12,090 nt of DNA, from NCBI GenBank assembly GCA_030627155.1, contig DAOUSP010000020.1, positions 1 through 12,090 on the forward strand. The letters run 5' to 3'. Position numbers and translations under genes: made by a program. Positions 1 to 6,719 of this stretch are shown here, in pieces; the first letter of the stretch is position 1; every line of letters begins with the position of its first letter. The notes below the pieces were generated by a model. It saw only the letters and a list, made by a program, of their open reading frames with translations. It had not been told where the DNA came from and made no database searches. Source of the DNA: Candidatus Aminicenantota bacterium. Lineage in GTDB: Bacteria; Acidobacteriota; Aminicenantia; Aminicenantales; Aminicenantaceae.

Positions 1-2
1 CA

Positions 3-77
3 GCGCCGGTTCCCCTCCATCTTTGCCAAGACCCTCCCACCCTCCACAATGGGCTTCAGATGGAGAGGAACCGTCGC
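3..77. repeat. GC-rich imperfect inverted repeat near the window edge
   Basis: Arms 3-22 and 58-77 are complementary over 20 positions with two mismatches (C14/A66 and C6/T74) around a 35-base spacer. Read as minus-strand RNA, the C14/A66 mismatch becomes a G-U pair, so the hairpin is better on that strand. The segment is visibly richer in G+C than the genes that follow. No T-run follows either arm, so it does not look like a simple intrinsic terminator. It could be a REP-like or MITE-like palindrome, or the end of a structured RNA that starts outside the window. Confidence 0.5.
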
Positions 78-138
78 CGCACTTCTCAATTAGGTCAGAT
101 GTTTCCCTCATCACGGAAATAGAGATGCTTACTCATCC

Positions 139-167
139 TTGTTAAAATACGTATAAAGGATTAAAAT
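139..167 (+). promoter_or_regulatory. putative uvrA promoter, start codon close to -10
   Basis: TTGTTA (139-144) and TAAAAT (162-167) are separated by exactly 17 bases. The ATG at 176 follows after eight bases. Transcription would begin within a base or two of the start codon, so the message would be leaderless or nearly so. A second -10-like TATAAA lies at 152-157. An AAAGGA at 155-160 could be a weak ribosome binding site but sits 15 bases from the ATG. This is motif reading in AT-rich DNA. Confidence 0.4.
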
Positions 168-175
168 AAAACGTA

Positions 176-2713
176 ATGCTTAAAGAGATTTACATTAAAA
201 ATGCGGCTCAACACAATTTGAAAAATGTTAGTGTCAGCTTGCCACGGAATCGATTGATTGTTGTCACAGGTCCCAGTGGATCAGGAAAGTCATCTCTTGC
301 CTTTGATACGCTTTTTGCTGAAGGGCAAAGGCGGTATATAGAATGCCTTTCGACCTATGCACGCCAATATATCGAACAAATTGAGAAGCCCGAAGTAGAA
401 TCCATTGAGGGCCTATCTCCATCGATTTCCATTGACCAAAGGACAATTTCCACAAATCCCCGCTCAACAGTAGGAACCATTACAGAAATCTATGATTTTT
501 TACGGCTTCTTTTTGCAAAAGTTGGAACTTCACATTGCCCAAGGTGTGGACGTAAAGTAAGCGCACAGACTGAAGAGCAAATTTTAGAGAAGGTTTTTGC
601 TGCTTCCAAAAGTGAAAAAGTAAAAGTTATGTCTCCTGTAGTTAAAGGCCGGAAAGGAGAGTACCGTCGCCTATTTGAAAAGTTGAGAAAAAAAGGATTT
701 CTAAGGATACGCGTTAATGGATTCTGGAGAGAACTTGAAGAAGAGATAATCCTGGAAAAAACCAAGACACATACTATTGAAGTTTTAATCGATGAAGTTC
801 CTGTATCCTCTCCAGGAGGACAAGAAAGATTGAAAGAAGCTGTGGATATTGCCCTGGCGATGTCTGAAGGGAATCTTTTGGTGATAGAAAAAAGCGGGGA
901 GGAATCCTATTATTCTCTAAGTTTGCTTTGTCCTTTCTGTGGCATTAGCCTTCCTGAAGCAGAGCCACGGTCATTTTCCTTTAATAGTCCATATGGAGCT
1001 TGCCCGAACTGCCTTGGCCTCGGGTATCAAACAACGTTCGATCACAAGGGAGAGATTCAATTGACCGATGACATCTGCTCCATATGTGGAGGAAGCCGCC
1101 TGAGAATAGAAAGTTTGGCTGTAAAAATAGGGGATAAAAACATATATGAATGGAGCTTTTTGCCTGTTAGCCAGCTAATGGATGGCTTAGCTTCATGCGA
1201 ATTTTCTGGCTCTAAACATCATATTGCCTCAAGGATCATTAGCGAAATTTTCGCTCGAATTCAAATCATGCTTGACCTCGGAATGTCATATCTCCAATTG
1301 ATGCGCTCAACTGCTTCCCTTTCAGGAGGAGAAGCTCGGCGCTTACGTCTGGCAGCACAGATCGGTTCCCGCTTGAGAGGAATCCTCTATGTTCTTGACG
1401 AGCCAACTATTGGACTGCATCAAAGAGACAATACCCGCTTGATATCTTTGTTAAGAGACCTTCGTGATGAAGGGAATTCTATTGTTGTTGTTGAACACGA
1501 TGAACAGACGATTCGCTCTGCTGATTATATTCTGGATTTAGGTCCTGGAGCAGGAGAGAAGGGAGGCACTGTGGTCGCATCAGGAAATCTTCAGCAGATT
1601 CTTGTCGAAAAAGATTCATTGACCTCACAATACCTCCGTGGAGAAAAATCGATTCCTCTCCCTTATAAAAGAAGGGAGCCACAGAGATGGCTGACTATTG
1701 TAAAGGCATCTGAACACAATTTAAAAGATATAGATGTGCGCGTTCCTTTGTCTGTTATGGTGGCAGTCACAGGTGTTTCAGGCTCAGGGAAAAGCACGTT
1801 AATTTATGATATTCTTTACAAAAGCCTATTGAACAAGTTTGCTCATGCAAAGCAAAAGCAAGGAAAGCATCAAGCAATCCTTGGAATCGAACAAATCAAC
1901 CAAGTTGTTTCCGTTGACCAGAAACCGATTGGAAGAACCCCGCGCTCCAACCCGGCCACTTATACTGGCGTATTTACACATTTGAGGCAACTATTTTCAA
2001 TGACCCGAGAGTCAAGAATCAGAGGCTATAAAGCAGGCCGTTTTAGTTTCAATATTCCAGGGGGGCGATGTGAAGAATGCCAGGGTGCTGGAGTCAAAAA
2101 AATCGAGATGCACTTTCTGCCGGATGTTTTTGTCACATGTGACCGTTGTGAAGGCAAGAGGTATAATAAAGAAACCCTATCTGTCCAATATAAAGGGAGA
2201 AATATTGCAGATTTTCTTGATATGACTGCGAATGAGGCGTTTGAATACCTGCATGCACACCCTGTTTTAAAAAGGAAATTAAGTCTTTTGAAAAAAGTCG
2301 GGCTGGGTTATCTCAGGCTTGGGCAGCCCGCTCCAACTTTATCCGGTGGAGAAGCCCAAAGAATAAAGTTAACCCGTGAACTGGGCCGAAAAAACACAGG
2401 AAAAACCCTTTATCTTCTTGATGAACCCACAACTGGTCTTCACTTTGATGATGTTCATCAGCTACTTAAAGTCCTCACAGAGTTAGTGAATTTGGGAAAT
2501 TCGGTTGTTGTAATAGAGCATAACCTTGATGTAATCCAATATTGCGATTATGTTATTGATTTAGGACCTGAAGGCGGTGATGATGGGGGATGGATTGTAG
2601 CTCAAGGCACACCAGAAGAGGTGGCAAAAGTAGAAGCATCGTATACAGGGAAGTATTTGCAAAGATTTTTCAAAAACAGGAGAAATTTTTGTGGAGTAAA
2701 CAATGGCTTTTAA
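176..2713 (+). CDS. uvrA: UvrA, excinuclease ABC subunit A, lacking the insertion domain
   Basis: UvrA is the damage-recognition ATPase of nucleotide excision repair. It dimerises, scans DNA with UvrB and loads UvrB at lesions. Both ABC ATPase modules are complete: Walker A GPSGSGKSS (32-40) and GVSGSGKST (532-540), signatures LSGGEARRL (382-390) and LSGGEAQRI (722-730), and Walker B ending VLDEPT (406-411) and LLDEPT (747-752). Zinc modules are C252/C255/C276/C279 and C632/C635/C655/C658, and the UvrB-binding domain is present at about 120-245. At 845 residues it is about 95 shorter than E. coli UvrA. The loss maps to one place: only about 17 residues separate GLG (281-283) from the CSIC motif (301-304), where typical UvrA carries the insertion domain. 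The ATG at 176 gives the canonical N-terminus. It is the first gene of a uvrA-holB-ricT operon and overlaps holB by 11 bases. Confidence 0.96.
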   Translation: MLKEIYIKNAAQHNLKNVSVSLPRNRLIVVTGPSGSGKSSLAFDTLFAEGQRRYIECLSTYARQYIEQIEKPEVESIEGLSPSISIDQRTISTNPRSTVGTITEIYDFLRLLFAKVGTSHCPRCGRKVSAQTEEQILEKVFAASKSEKVKVMSPVVKGRKGEYRRLFEKLRKKGFLRIRVNGFWRELEEEIILEKTKTHTIEVLIDEVPVSSPGGQERLKEAVDIALAMSEGNLLVIEKSGEESYYSLSLLCPFCGISLPEAEPRSFSFNSPYGACPNCLGLGYQTTFDHKGEIQLTDDICSICGGSRLRIESLAVKIGDKNIYEWSFLPVSQLMDGLASCEFSGSKHHIASRIISEIFARIQIMLDLGMSYLQLMRSTASLSGGEARRLRLAAQIGSRLRGILYVLDEPTIGLHQRDNTRLISLLRDLRDEGNSIVVVEHDEQTIRSADYILDLGPGAGEKGGTVVASGNLQQILVEKDSLTSQYLRGEKSIPLPYKRREPQRWLTIVKASEHNLKDIDVRVPLSVMVAVTGVSGSGKSTLIYDILYKSLLNKFAHAKQKQGKHQAILGIEQINQVVSVDQKPIGRTPRSNPATYTGVFTHLRQLFSMTRESRIRGYKAGRFSFNIPGGRCEECQGAGVKKIEMHFLPDVFVTCDRCEGKRYNKETLSVQYKGRNIADFLDMTANEAFEYLHAHPVLKRKLSLLKKVGLGYLRLGQPAPTLSGGEAQRIKLTRELGRKNTGKTLYLLDEPTTGLHFDDVHQLLKVLTELVNLGNSVVVIEHNLDVIQYCDYVIDLGPEGGDDGGWIVAQGTPEEVAKVEASYTGKYLQRFFKNRRNFCGVNNGF
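2693..2696 (+). promoter_or_regulatory. holB Shine-Dalgarno inside the uvrA 3' end
   Basis: GGAG lies six bases before the ATG at 2703 and within the last codons of uvrA. It fixes the holB start and supports coupled translation. Confidence 0.6.
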
Positions 2714-3692
2714 AGATGTATTAGGAAACGAAAGAACCAAGAAAATATTGAAAATTGCCCTGCACAGGAACAGAATCCCTAATTCAATGCTATTTTGTGG
2801 GCCAAAAGGAATTGGAAAAAAAGACGTAGCCATGGTGGTTGCTAAAGCGATGAATTGTTTGAACGAAAATGACGATGCTTGTGAAACGTGTATGAATTGC
2901 AGAGCAATTTCCGGAGGGAAATTTCCAGATGTTTTGGAAATGCAGCCAGAAAAAAATGTGATTAAAATAGACCACATGCGGTTATTGAAACAAACGGCCT
3001 ATCTAAGGCCTATGACAGGGAAAAAAAGAGTGTTTGTTGTGGAGGATGCGGAAAAGATGACAGAAGAAGCATCCAATTCTCTTCTAAAAGTCCTGGAAGA
3101 GCCGCCTTTTTTTTCTCATATAATCCTTCTGACTTCTTGCCCTCATATGATCCTTTCAACGATAACATCTCGGTGTCAAGTGTTAACTTTTTCTCCGATA
3201 TCCAAAGAAGCCATACAGGAATGCCTTATAAAGAGAGGATATGAAAGGGAAAAAGCCCAAATTATTTCCCTTATCGTCCGCGGTAATTATAAACAAGCTT
3301 TAGATGTTGACTGGGAAGATATCCGAGAAAAAAGAAAAAACGTGTGGCAGCTTCTTCTCTGTTTGCTCAAAAGGGAAAATGTGGCATTATATTTTCAGAG
3401 CTTTTTTGCATCACGTAGGCAGTTGAAAGAGGAGTTAGAACAAATATTAGAGATTCTTTCATCTTTTTGCCGGGACCTTCTTGTAATAAAAGAAAAAGGA
3501 GATATTCGCTACTTGATAAACATGGATTATCTGGATGAATTTCTAAAAATAGAAAGATTTATTACCAGAGAACAAGCGTTGGATTATAACCATATTATTG
3601 ATGAAGCGCTGGATGGATTAAGAAAAAATCTGAATCCTAATGTTTTAGTCAATGCATTATTTTCAAATTTCATGGAGTTTAGAAATGTCTGA
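2703..3692 (+). CDS. holB: DNA polymerase III delta prime subunit
   Basis: This is the clamp-loader delta prime subunit, an AAA+ family protein that helps open the beta sliding clamp and place it on primed DNA. The 329-residue protein has an N-terminal AAA+ module with a P-loop-like GPKGIGKKD (33-41), a zinc module C52-x7-C60-x2-C63-x2-C66, a Walker-B-like VFVVEDAEKM (110-119) and the SRC motif (156-158) that supplies the arginine finger to a neighbouring subunit. Residue 40, normally Ser or Thr in an active P-loop, is Lys. That fits a delta prime that does not hydrolyse ATP rather than DnaX. The C-terminal helical collar domain (about 205-329) is present and poorly conserved, as usual. It starts inside the uvrA end with a good SD and overlaps ricT by eight bases. 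The holB-ricT adjacency is known from Bacillus (holB-yaaT). Confidence 0.92.
   Translation: MAFKDVLGNERTKKILKIALHRNRIPNSMLFCGPKGIGKKDVAMVVAKAMNCLNENDDACETCMNCRAISGGKFPDVLEMQPEKNVIKIDHMRLLKQTAYLRPMTGKKRVFVVEDAEKMTEEASNSLLKVLEEPPFFSHIILLTSCPHMILSTITSRCQVLTFSPISKEAIQECLIKRGYEREKAQIISLIVRGNYKQALDVDWEDIREKRKNVWQLLLCLLKRENVALYFQSFFASRRQLKEELEQILEILSSFCRDLLVIKEKGDIRYLINMDYLDEFLKIERFITREQALDYNHIIDEALDGLRKNLNPNVLVNALFSNFMEFRNV
3674..3677 (+). promoter_or_regulatory. ricT Shine-Dalgarno inside the holB 3' end
   Basis: GGAG lies seven bases before the ATG at 3685. It favours that start over the in-frame ATG at 3652, which would add 11 residues and overlap holB by about 40 bases. Confidence 0.6.
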
Positions 3693-4365
3693 AATCGTTT
3701 ATGTGCTTTCTGAACCTTCAGGTAAGGTCATTCGAGCAGTAAAAGGAGATATTGATTTGCAAAAAGGGGATTACTGCATCATCGAATCTGATTTTGGCGG
3801 TGATTTAACAGTGGTTATCGATACTTCGAGCGAAATCTGTAAACATGTGAAAACCACAAAAGATACTGTGCAGGTAATTCGCAAGGCAACAGAAGAAGAT
3901 ATAAAAAAATTCAAATGGCTCAGGTCTAAGGAAAAAATGGCCTTTGATTTCTGCCTCAGGAGAATCTATGCGCGAAGATTACCGATGAAATTGGTCAGGG
4001 TGCGCTATTTCTTTGATGAAAAGAAAGGAATATTTTATTATACAGCAGACGGGCGGATTGATTTCAGGGAGCTTGTCAAAGATTTAGCCAAGGAATTTAA
4101 GATGCGGATTGAAATGCGTCAAATAGGAGTACGGGATGAAGCGAAAATGGTCGGGGGTATTGGTGTATGTGGACGCGCGTTGTGTTGTTTTAGTTTCATG
4201 AAAAACTTCGAGCCGGTGACTATACAAAAAGCAAAGAAGCAACAAATTGTTATAAACCCTACAAAAATATCTGGGTTATGCGGCAGATTGATGTGCTGCC
4301 TTGCTTTTGAGGATGAAAGCAGAGGCAGGTTATACACAGATGAAGATAAGGTCGAAGAAGATTAA
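3685..4365 (+). CDS. ricT: RicT/YaaT-type PSP1 domain protein
   Basis: The protein has 226 residues, somewhat shorter than B. subtilis RicT. In Bacillus, RicT forms a complex with RicA and RicF that binds Fe-S clusters and affects RNase Y-dependent mRNA maturation, sporulation and competence. Whether it does this here is inference. The family hallmark is clear in the C-terminal half: a cysteine pattern around CGRALCC (162-168) and CGRLMCC (199-205), with the surrounding VGGIG and NPTKISGLCG segments. The N-terminal part (1-80) is a beta-rich PSP1 segment. No signal peptide or membrane segment is seen. It follows holB with an eight-base overlap and its own SD, so it is the last gene of the uvrA operon. 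The tail is acidic (DEDKVEED). I chose 3685 over 3652 because of the SD and the sensible N-terminus MSEIVYVLSE. Confidence 0.88.
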   Translation: MSEIVYVLSEPSGKVIRAVKGDIDLQKGDYCIIESDFGGDLTVVIDTSSEICKHVKTTKDTVQVIRKATEEDIKKFKWLRSKEKMAFDFCLRRIYARRLPMKLVRVRYFFDEKKGIFYYTADGRIDFRELVKDLAKEFKMRIEMRQIGVRDEAKMVGGIGVCGRALCCFSFMKNFEPVTIQKAKKQQIVINPTKISGLCGRLMCCLAFEDESRGRLYTDEDKVEED

Positions 4366-4437
4366 AAGATCTTTTCTGCCTTGAGAATTGTTTTCAAAAA
4401 TTGAAGGGCTTATGGGGGAAAATAAGGGCGTATGGAT

Positions 4438-5088
4438 TTATTGTTCGGATGAGATCATGAATTGGACAAGACTGGATACAGCAATCAAAGTTCCATTTGG
4501 GGAAAAAGCTTTTACTTGCCAGGAGTATTTTTCCCCAGAAGTCATGAGGTTTTTGATGTCCTCAGGAAGAATGATGTAATTATTTTTGGTTGTTGTACTC
4601 CATAATAACTCGTGATTATAAAGATAGATTTTATATTCTACATCTTTTCCTAAGCTTTTCCATCTGAACTGTGAAGGCATAGACTTCAAGTCAATAACAG
4701 GAGAAATGAGCGTTATGGATTCTCCTCTTACGAGCTCGTCATTAATAAAAAACCGATGGGTTGAGGTATTCCTTATAGAGATTATACCGAGGGCCACAAT
4801 AACCACCAAAACTGCTGACATGGCTGCTGTAGCCCATTGTTTTGGTGTGAGGAAAGCAAAAAGGTCTTCTATCCAAGAAGATTTTTTCGCCTCCTCTCGA
4901 GAGTATATCCCTTTGAAAAGAGGAACTCCTTGACTTTTAATAATAGATATAAGCTCAGCTCTTTCAGTCATTTCCTTAAAACAGAGAGCACAATTGAAAT
5001 AATGCTCTTCGAATTTCTCCTTTTGTCCTTCACTGAGCCTGTTGAGTAAATAATCGTCTATTAAATTTTCGAATACACATTTTTTCAT
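4438..5088 (-). CDS. membrane anti-sigma factor with zinc finger and extracytoplasmic beta domain
   Basis: The 216-residue protein is organised as a single-pass anti-sigma factor. The N-terminal cytoplasmic part carries the zinc-binding anti-sigma motif H29-x3-C33-x2-C36 in a short helical domain. A membrane segment spans about 86-105 (ATAAMSAVLVVIVALGIISI). The outer part (about 120-216) has alternating hydrophobic strands with the F-x-W and Y-S-W-Q-V-x-A patterns typical of fibronectin-III-like sandwich domains attached to anti-sigma factors. It probably holds the sigma factor encoded just upstream at the membrane and releases it when the outer domain senses an envelope signal. The signal is unknown. 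The ATG at 5086-5088 has a strong SD and lies 72 bases after the sigma stop codon, so the two are co-transcribed. The gene converges on ricT, with 72 bases between the stops. Confidence 0.82.
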   Translation of the reverse strand: MKKCVFENLIDDYLLNRLSEGQKEKFEEHYFNCALCFKEMTERAELISIIKSQGVPLFKGIYSREEAKKSSWIEDLFAFLTPKQWATAAMSAVLVVIVALGIISIRNTSTHRFFINDELVRGESITLISPVIDLKSMPSQFRWKSLGKDVEYKIYLYNHELLWSTTTKNNYIILPEDIKNLMTSGEKYSWQVKAFSPNGTLIAVSSLVQFMISSEQ

Positions 5089-5094
5089 CTGTCT

Positions 5095-5101
5095 TTCCTC
5101 T
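5095..5101 (-). promoter_or_regulatory. anti-sigma gene Shine-Dalgarno
   Basis: On the minus strand, GAGGAAA lies about seven bases before the ATG at 5088. It is among the best ribosome binding sites in the window and belongs to a gene inside an operon. Confidence 0.6.
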
Positions 5102-5160
5102 CACATTGTCTTCATTCATTTAGTCGGAGTTTGGGCTAAAAAACGAAAAAAAATTCATTT

Positions 5161-5655
5161 TTATATAAATTTTTTTAGAGCGTTCCGAGCGTAAATAATT
5201 AAGTCAGTGACTTTTCGTGGTGAAAGGCCGAGCTTTTCGGCAATTTCTTCTCGTGTTAGCTCCTCATAATAATAGTAGTAAAGGACTTTTTTATGTTTCG
5301 GTCTTAATTTTTTTATTGCCTGGGATATTAAATCCACTCTTTCTTTTTTCTCAATGTATTCATAGGGGGCAGGAAAAGGTTCTGGCTCTGGTGCATACTT
5401 TAGAACCTTGTTTTTTTGCCGGATGAAATCAACGATTCTCCGGCTTGTGATCGTGTATATAAATGTTCCAATTGAAGAGTCTCCTCTAAATTCCCCTTTT
5501 TTTAATTTTACTATGATGTTTGTGACGATTTCATTCACAACATCTTCCCAATCAGGCCGTTGTGTACCGAGAGATCTCATGACTCTGAAGCTAATGATTG
5601 GCTTGAATTTAGAAATAATATCTTCGATATCAGGCACGCTATATTTTTCTTTCAC
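5161..5655 (-). CDS. sigma-70 family (ECF-like) RNA polymerase sigma factor
   Basis: A group IV-like sigma factor that would redirect RNA polymerase to a regulon not visible here. Using the GTG at 5655 the protein has 164 residues. Region 2 (about 10-83) includes DWEDVVNEIV and the promoter-melting stretch TFIYTITSRRIVDFIRQKNK. A Pro-rich linker PEPEPFPAP follows, then region 4 (about 110-164) with a helix-turn-helix EEIAEKLGLSPRKVTDLIIY. The frame stays open upstream to a TTG at 5727 (188 residues). That extra stretch is Lys-rich, has no SD and contains a near-perfect promoter pointing into the gene, so I prefer a start downstream of it. GTG at 5655 or 5637 is most likely. It heads a two-gene operon with its anti-sigma factor and is divergent from the HD-GYP locus. 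Family call is firm; the start is uncertain. Confidence 0.82.
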   Translation of the reverse strand: MKEKYSVPDIEDIISKFKPIISFRVMRSLGTQRPDWEDVVNEIVTNIIVKLKKGEFRGDSSIGTFIYTITSRRIVDFIRQKNKVLKYAPEPEPFPAPYEYIEKKERVDLISQAIKKLRPKHKKVLYYYYYEELTREEIAEKLGLSPRKVTDLIIYARNALKKFI

Positions 5656-5664
5656 TTTTCTCAC

Positions 5665-5693
5665 ATTATATATTTTGATTTTCTGCTTGACAA
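5665..5693 (-). promoter_or_regulatory. strong housekeeping promoter for the sigma/anti-sigma operon
   Basis: On the minus strand TTGTCA (5693-5688) is followed by a 17-base spacer and a perfect TATAAT (5670-5665). The expected transcript start, near 5658, is just upstream of the GTG at 5655. The promoter lies inside the longest possible sigma reading frame, which argues that the frame's TTG start at 5727 is not used. Confidence 0.55.
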
Positions 5694-5754
5694 GATAGCA
5701 ATGATTTTTTTTAGTAAATTTTTTCAACTTTTCGGGCCGATCAGCGACTAATAT
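5687..5754 (+). promoter_or_regulatory. candidate promoter elements for the HD-GYP transcription unit
   Basis: A consensus -35 TTGACA (5687-5692) overlaps the -35 of the opposite sigma promoter. The best -10 at 17 bases is TTTAGT (5710-5715), which is modest. An alternative -10-like TAATAT (5749-5754) lies six bases before the ATG at 5761 but has no good -35. Which is used cannot be decided from sequence alone. Confidence 0.3.
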
Positions 5755-5760
5755 TGCGTG

Positions 5761-5946
5761 ATGAAAAAATCAAATGATGTAATGGAAAGCAAAGTTTTTC
5801 TCATAGGGAGCGAAAAAGATTTTTTTGTCATGATTGAGAAAAGACTGAAACAGCAAGGATTCGAGCTTCTGAATACACTGCCTTCAATTGCAAGAAAATC
5901 AAAAAAGATTAACAGTATGCAAAAATATTTAATGGAAAAAAAGTGA
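5761..5946 (+). CDS. short protein, or N-terminal part of the HD-GYP protein (receiver-like start)
   Basis: A 61-codon frame (62 if the GTG at 5758 is used) ending in TGA at 5944-5946. I do not recognise it as a known family. The stretch KVFLIGSEKDFFVMIEKRLKQ followed by GFELL has the strand-helix-strand pattern of the beginning of a response-regulator receiver, but the acidic pair normally found after the first strand is replaced by GS. Only about the first third of a receiver would fit in this length. It overlaps the HD-GYP frame by four bases (GTGA) exactly at an A_AAA_AAG heptamer. It may be a coupled small gene, the unshifted product of a frameshifting gene, or a fragment created by an indel in the A-run. 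No SD is seen upstream. Confidence 0.45.
   Translation: MKKSNDVMESKVFLIGSEKDFFVMIEKRLKQQGFELLNTLPSIARKSKKINSMQKYLMEKK
5937..5943 (+). other. A_AAA_AAG slippery heptamer at the overlap of two frames
   Basis: In the frame of the upstream short ORF the codons read GAA AAA AAG TGA. The heptamer A_AAA_AAG therefore sits directly before the stop. A -1 slip on it would continue GTG AAT AGG into the HD-GYP frame, giving a protein of about 319 residues. Upstream SD-like and downstream hairpin stimulators are weak: the nearest perfect stem is CTCCAT/ATGGAG at 5976-5992, 33 bases downstream. Confidence 0.5.
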
Positions 5947-6719
5947 ATAGGGACGAAAGAAATCAGGAAATATTCCTCCATAAAAGATGGAGTAGAACAA
6001 AAAAGCTCTCTTCTGCGAAGACGCTCCTAAATGATATCAGTAAATATTATGAGCTTGCCTTTATGAGGCATGGATTGAAACCCATGGAATTCAGCGCTGA
6101 AAAACATTCCTGTTTTAACTCGAACCTTTTATATTTGATTGCGGTTACTGATGGCAATGAAGATTCAGTGGGCCATTCTCAACTTGTTTCAAAATATTCA
6201 CTTGTATTGGCAAAGGCGCTTGGTATCGAGGACAAGGATTTTATGGCCAATATTGAACGAGGAGCTTTACTACACGATATTGGTAAGATTGGAATCCCTG
6301 AATCTATATTAAGAAAACCTATGGAACTCAATGAGCTGGAAAAGCAAATGGTTAAAGAGCACCCTCTTTTGGGATATGAGTTGATTGAGGAATACGATTT
6401 CTTGAAGAAAGCAACTAATGTTGTATTGTACCATCATGAAAGACATGATGGGGAGGGATATCCTTATGGACTAAGTGGGCAGGAAATTCCTCTTGAAGCA
6501 AGGATTTTTGTTCTTGCCGATACATTAGATGCTATTACATCTGATAGGCCTTACAGAAAAGGACAAGGTTTTGAGGTTGCTTTTGAAGAAATAGAAAAAG
6601 GGGAAGGTACTCAATTTGATCCTTCAGTGGTGGAAGCATTTTTTTCGATTCCTGAAGATCTGTGGTGCCAGGTTAAATCTATCCCGACAAATTCTCCCCA
6701 ATTTTTTTTGATTCATTAA
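5943..6719 (+). CDS. HD-GYP domain cyclic-di-GMP phosphodiesterase
   Basis: HD-GYP proteins are metal-dependent phosphodiesterases that degrade cyclic-di-GMP and control motility, biofilm and envelope programmes. The 258-residue frame contains a complete domain at about 64-235: H78 in the VGHS segment, the HDIGK motif (H111, D112), H140, the HH pair (164-165), the GYP motif HHERHDGEGYP (164-174) and the DTLDAITSDRPYRK segment (193-206) that usually follows. All expected metal ligands and the GYP signature are present, so it should be active. The first 60 residues are charged and not recognised, and there is no membrane segment. The frame opens with GTG at 5943, overlapping the TGA of the preceding frame. 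Translation either reinitiates there or arrives by -1 frameshifting. It is divergent from the sigma operon and converges on ftsK. Confidence 0.88.
   Translation: MNRDERNQEIFLHKRWSRTKKLSSAKTLLNDISKYYELAFMRHGLKPMEFSAEKHSCFNSNLLYLIAVTDGNEDSVGHSQLVSKYSLVLAKALGIEDKDFMANIERGALLHDIGKIGIPESILRKPMELNELEKQMVKEHPLLGYELIEEYDFLKKATNVVLYHHERHDGEGYPYGLSGQEIPLEARIFVLADTLDAITSDRPYRKGQGFEVAFEEIEKGEGTQFDPSVVEAFFSIPEDLWCQVKSIPTNSPQFFLIH

Noticed and set aside
4364..4426. Possible terminator between ricT and the anti-sigma gene (AAAAGATCTTTT; CTTAT/ATAAG pairs)
   Set aside because: The first is a loopless AT-rich palindrome and the second only a 5-bp stem without a T-run; not strong enough to call.
4388..4579. 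Plus-strand 63-codon frame after ricT
   Set aside because: It overlaps the end of the anti-sigma gene on the other strand, has no SD and does not look like protein; the minus-strand gene explains the region.
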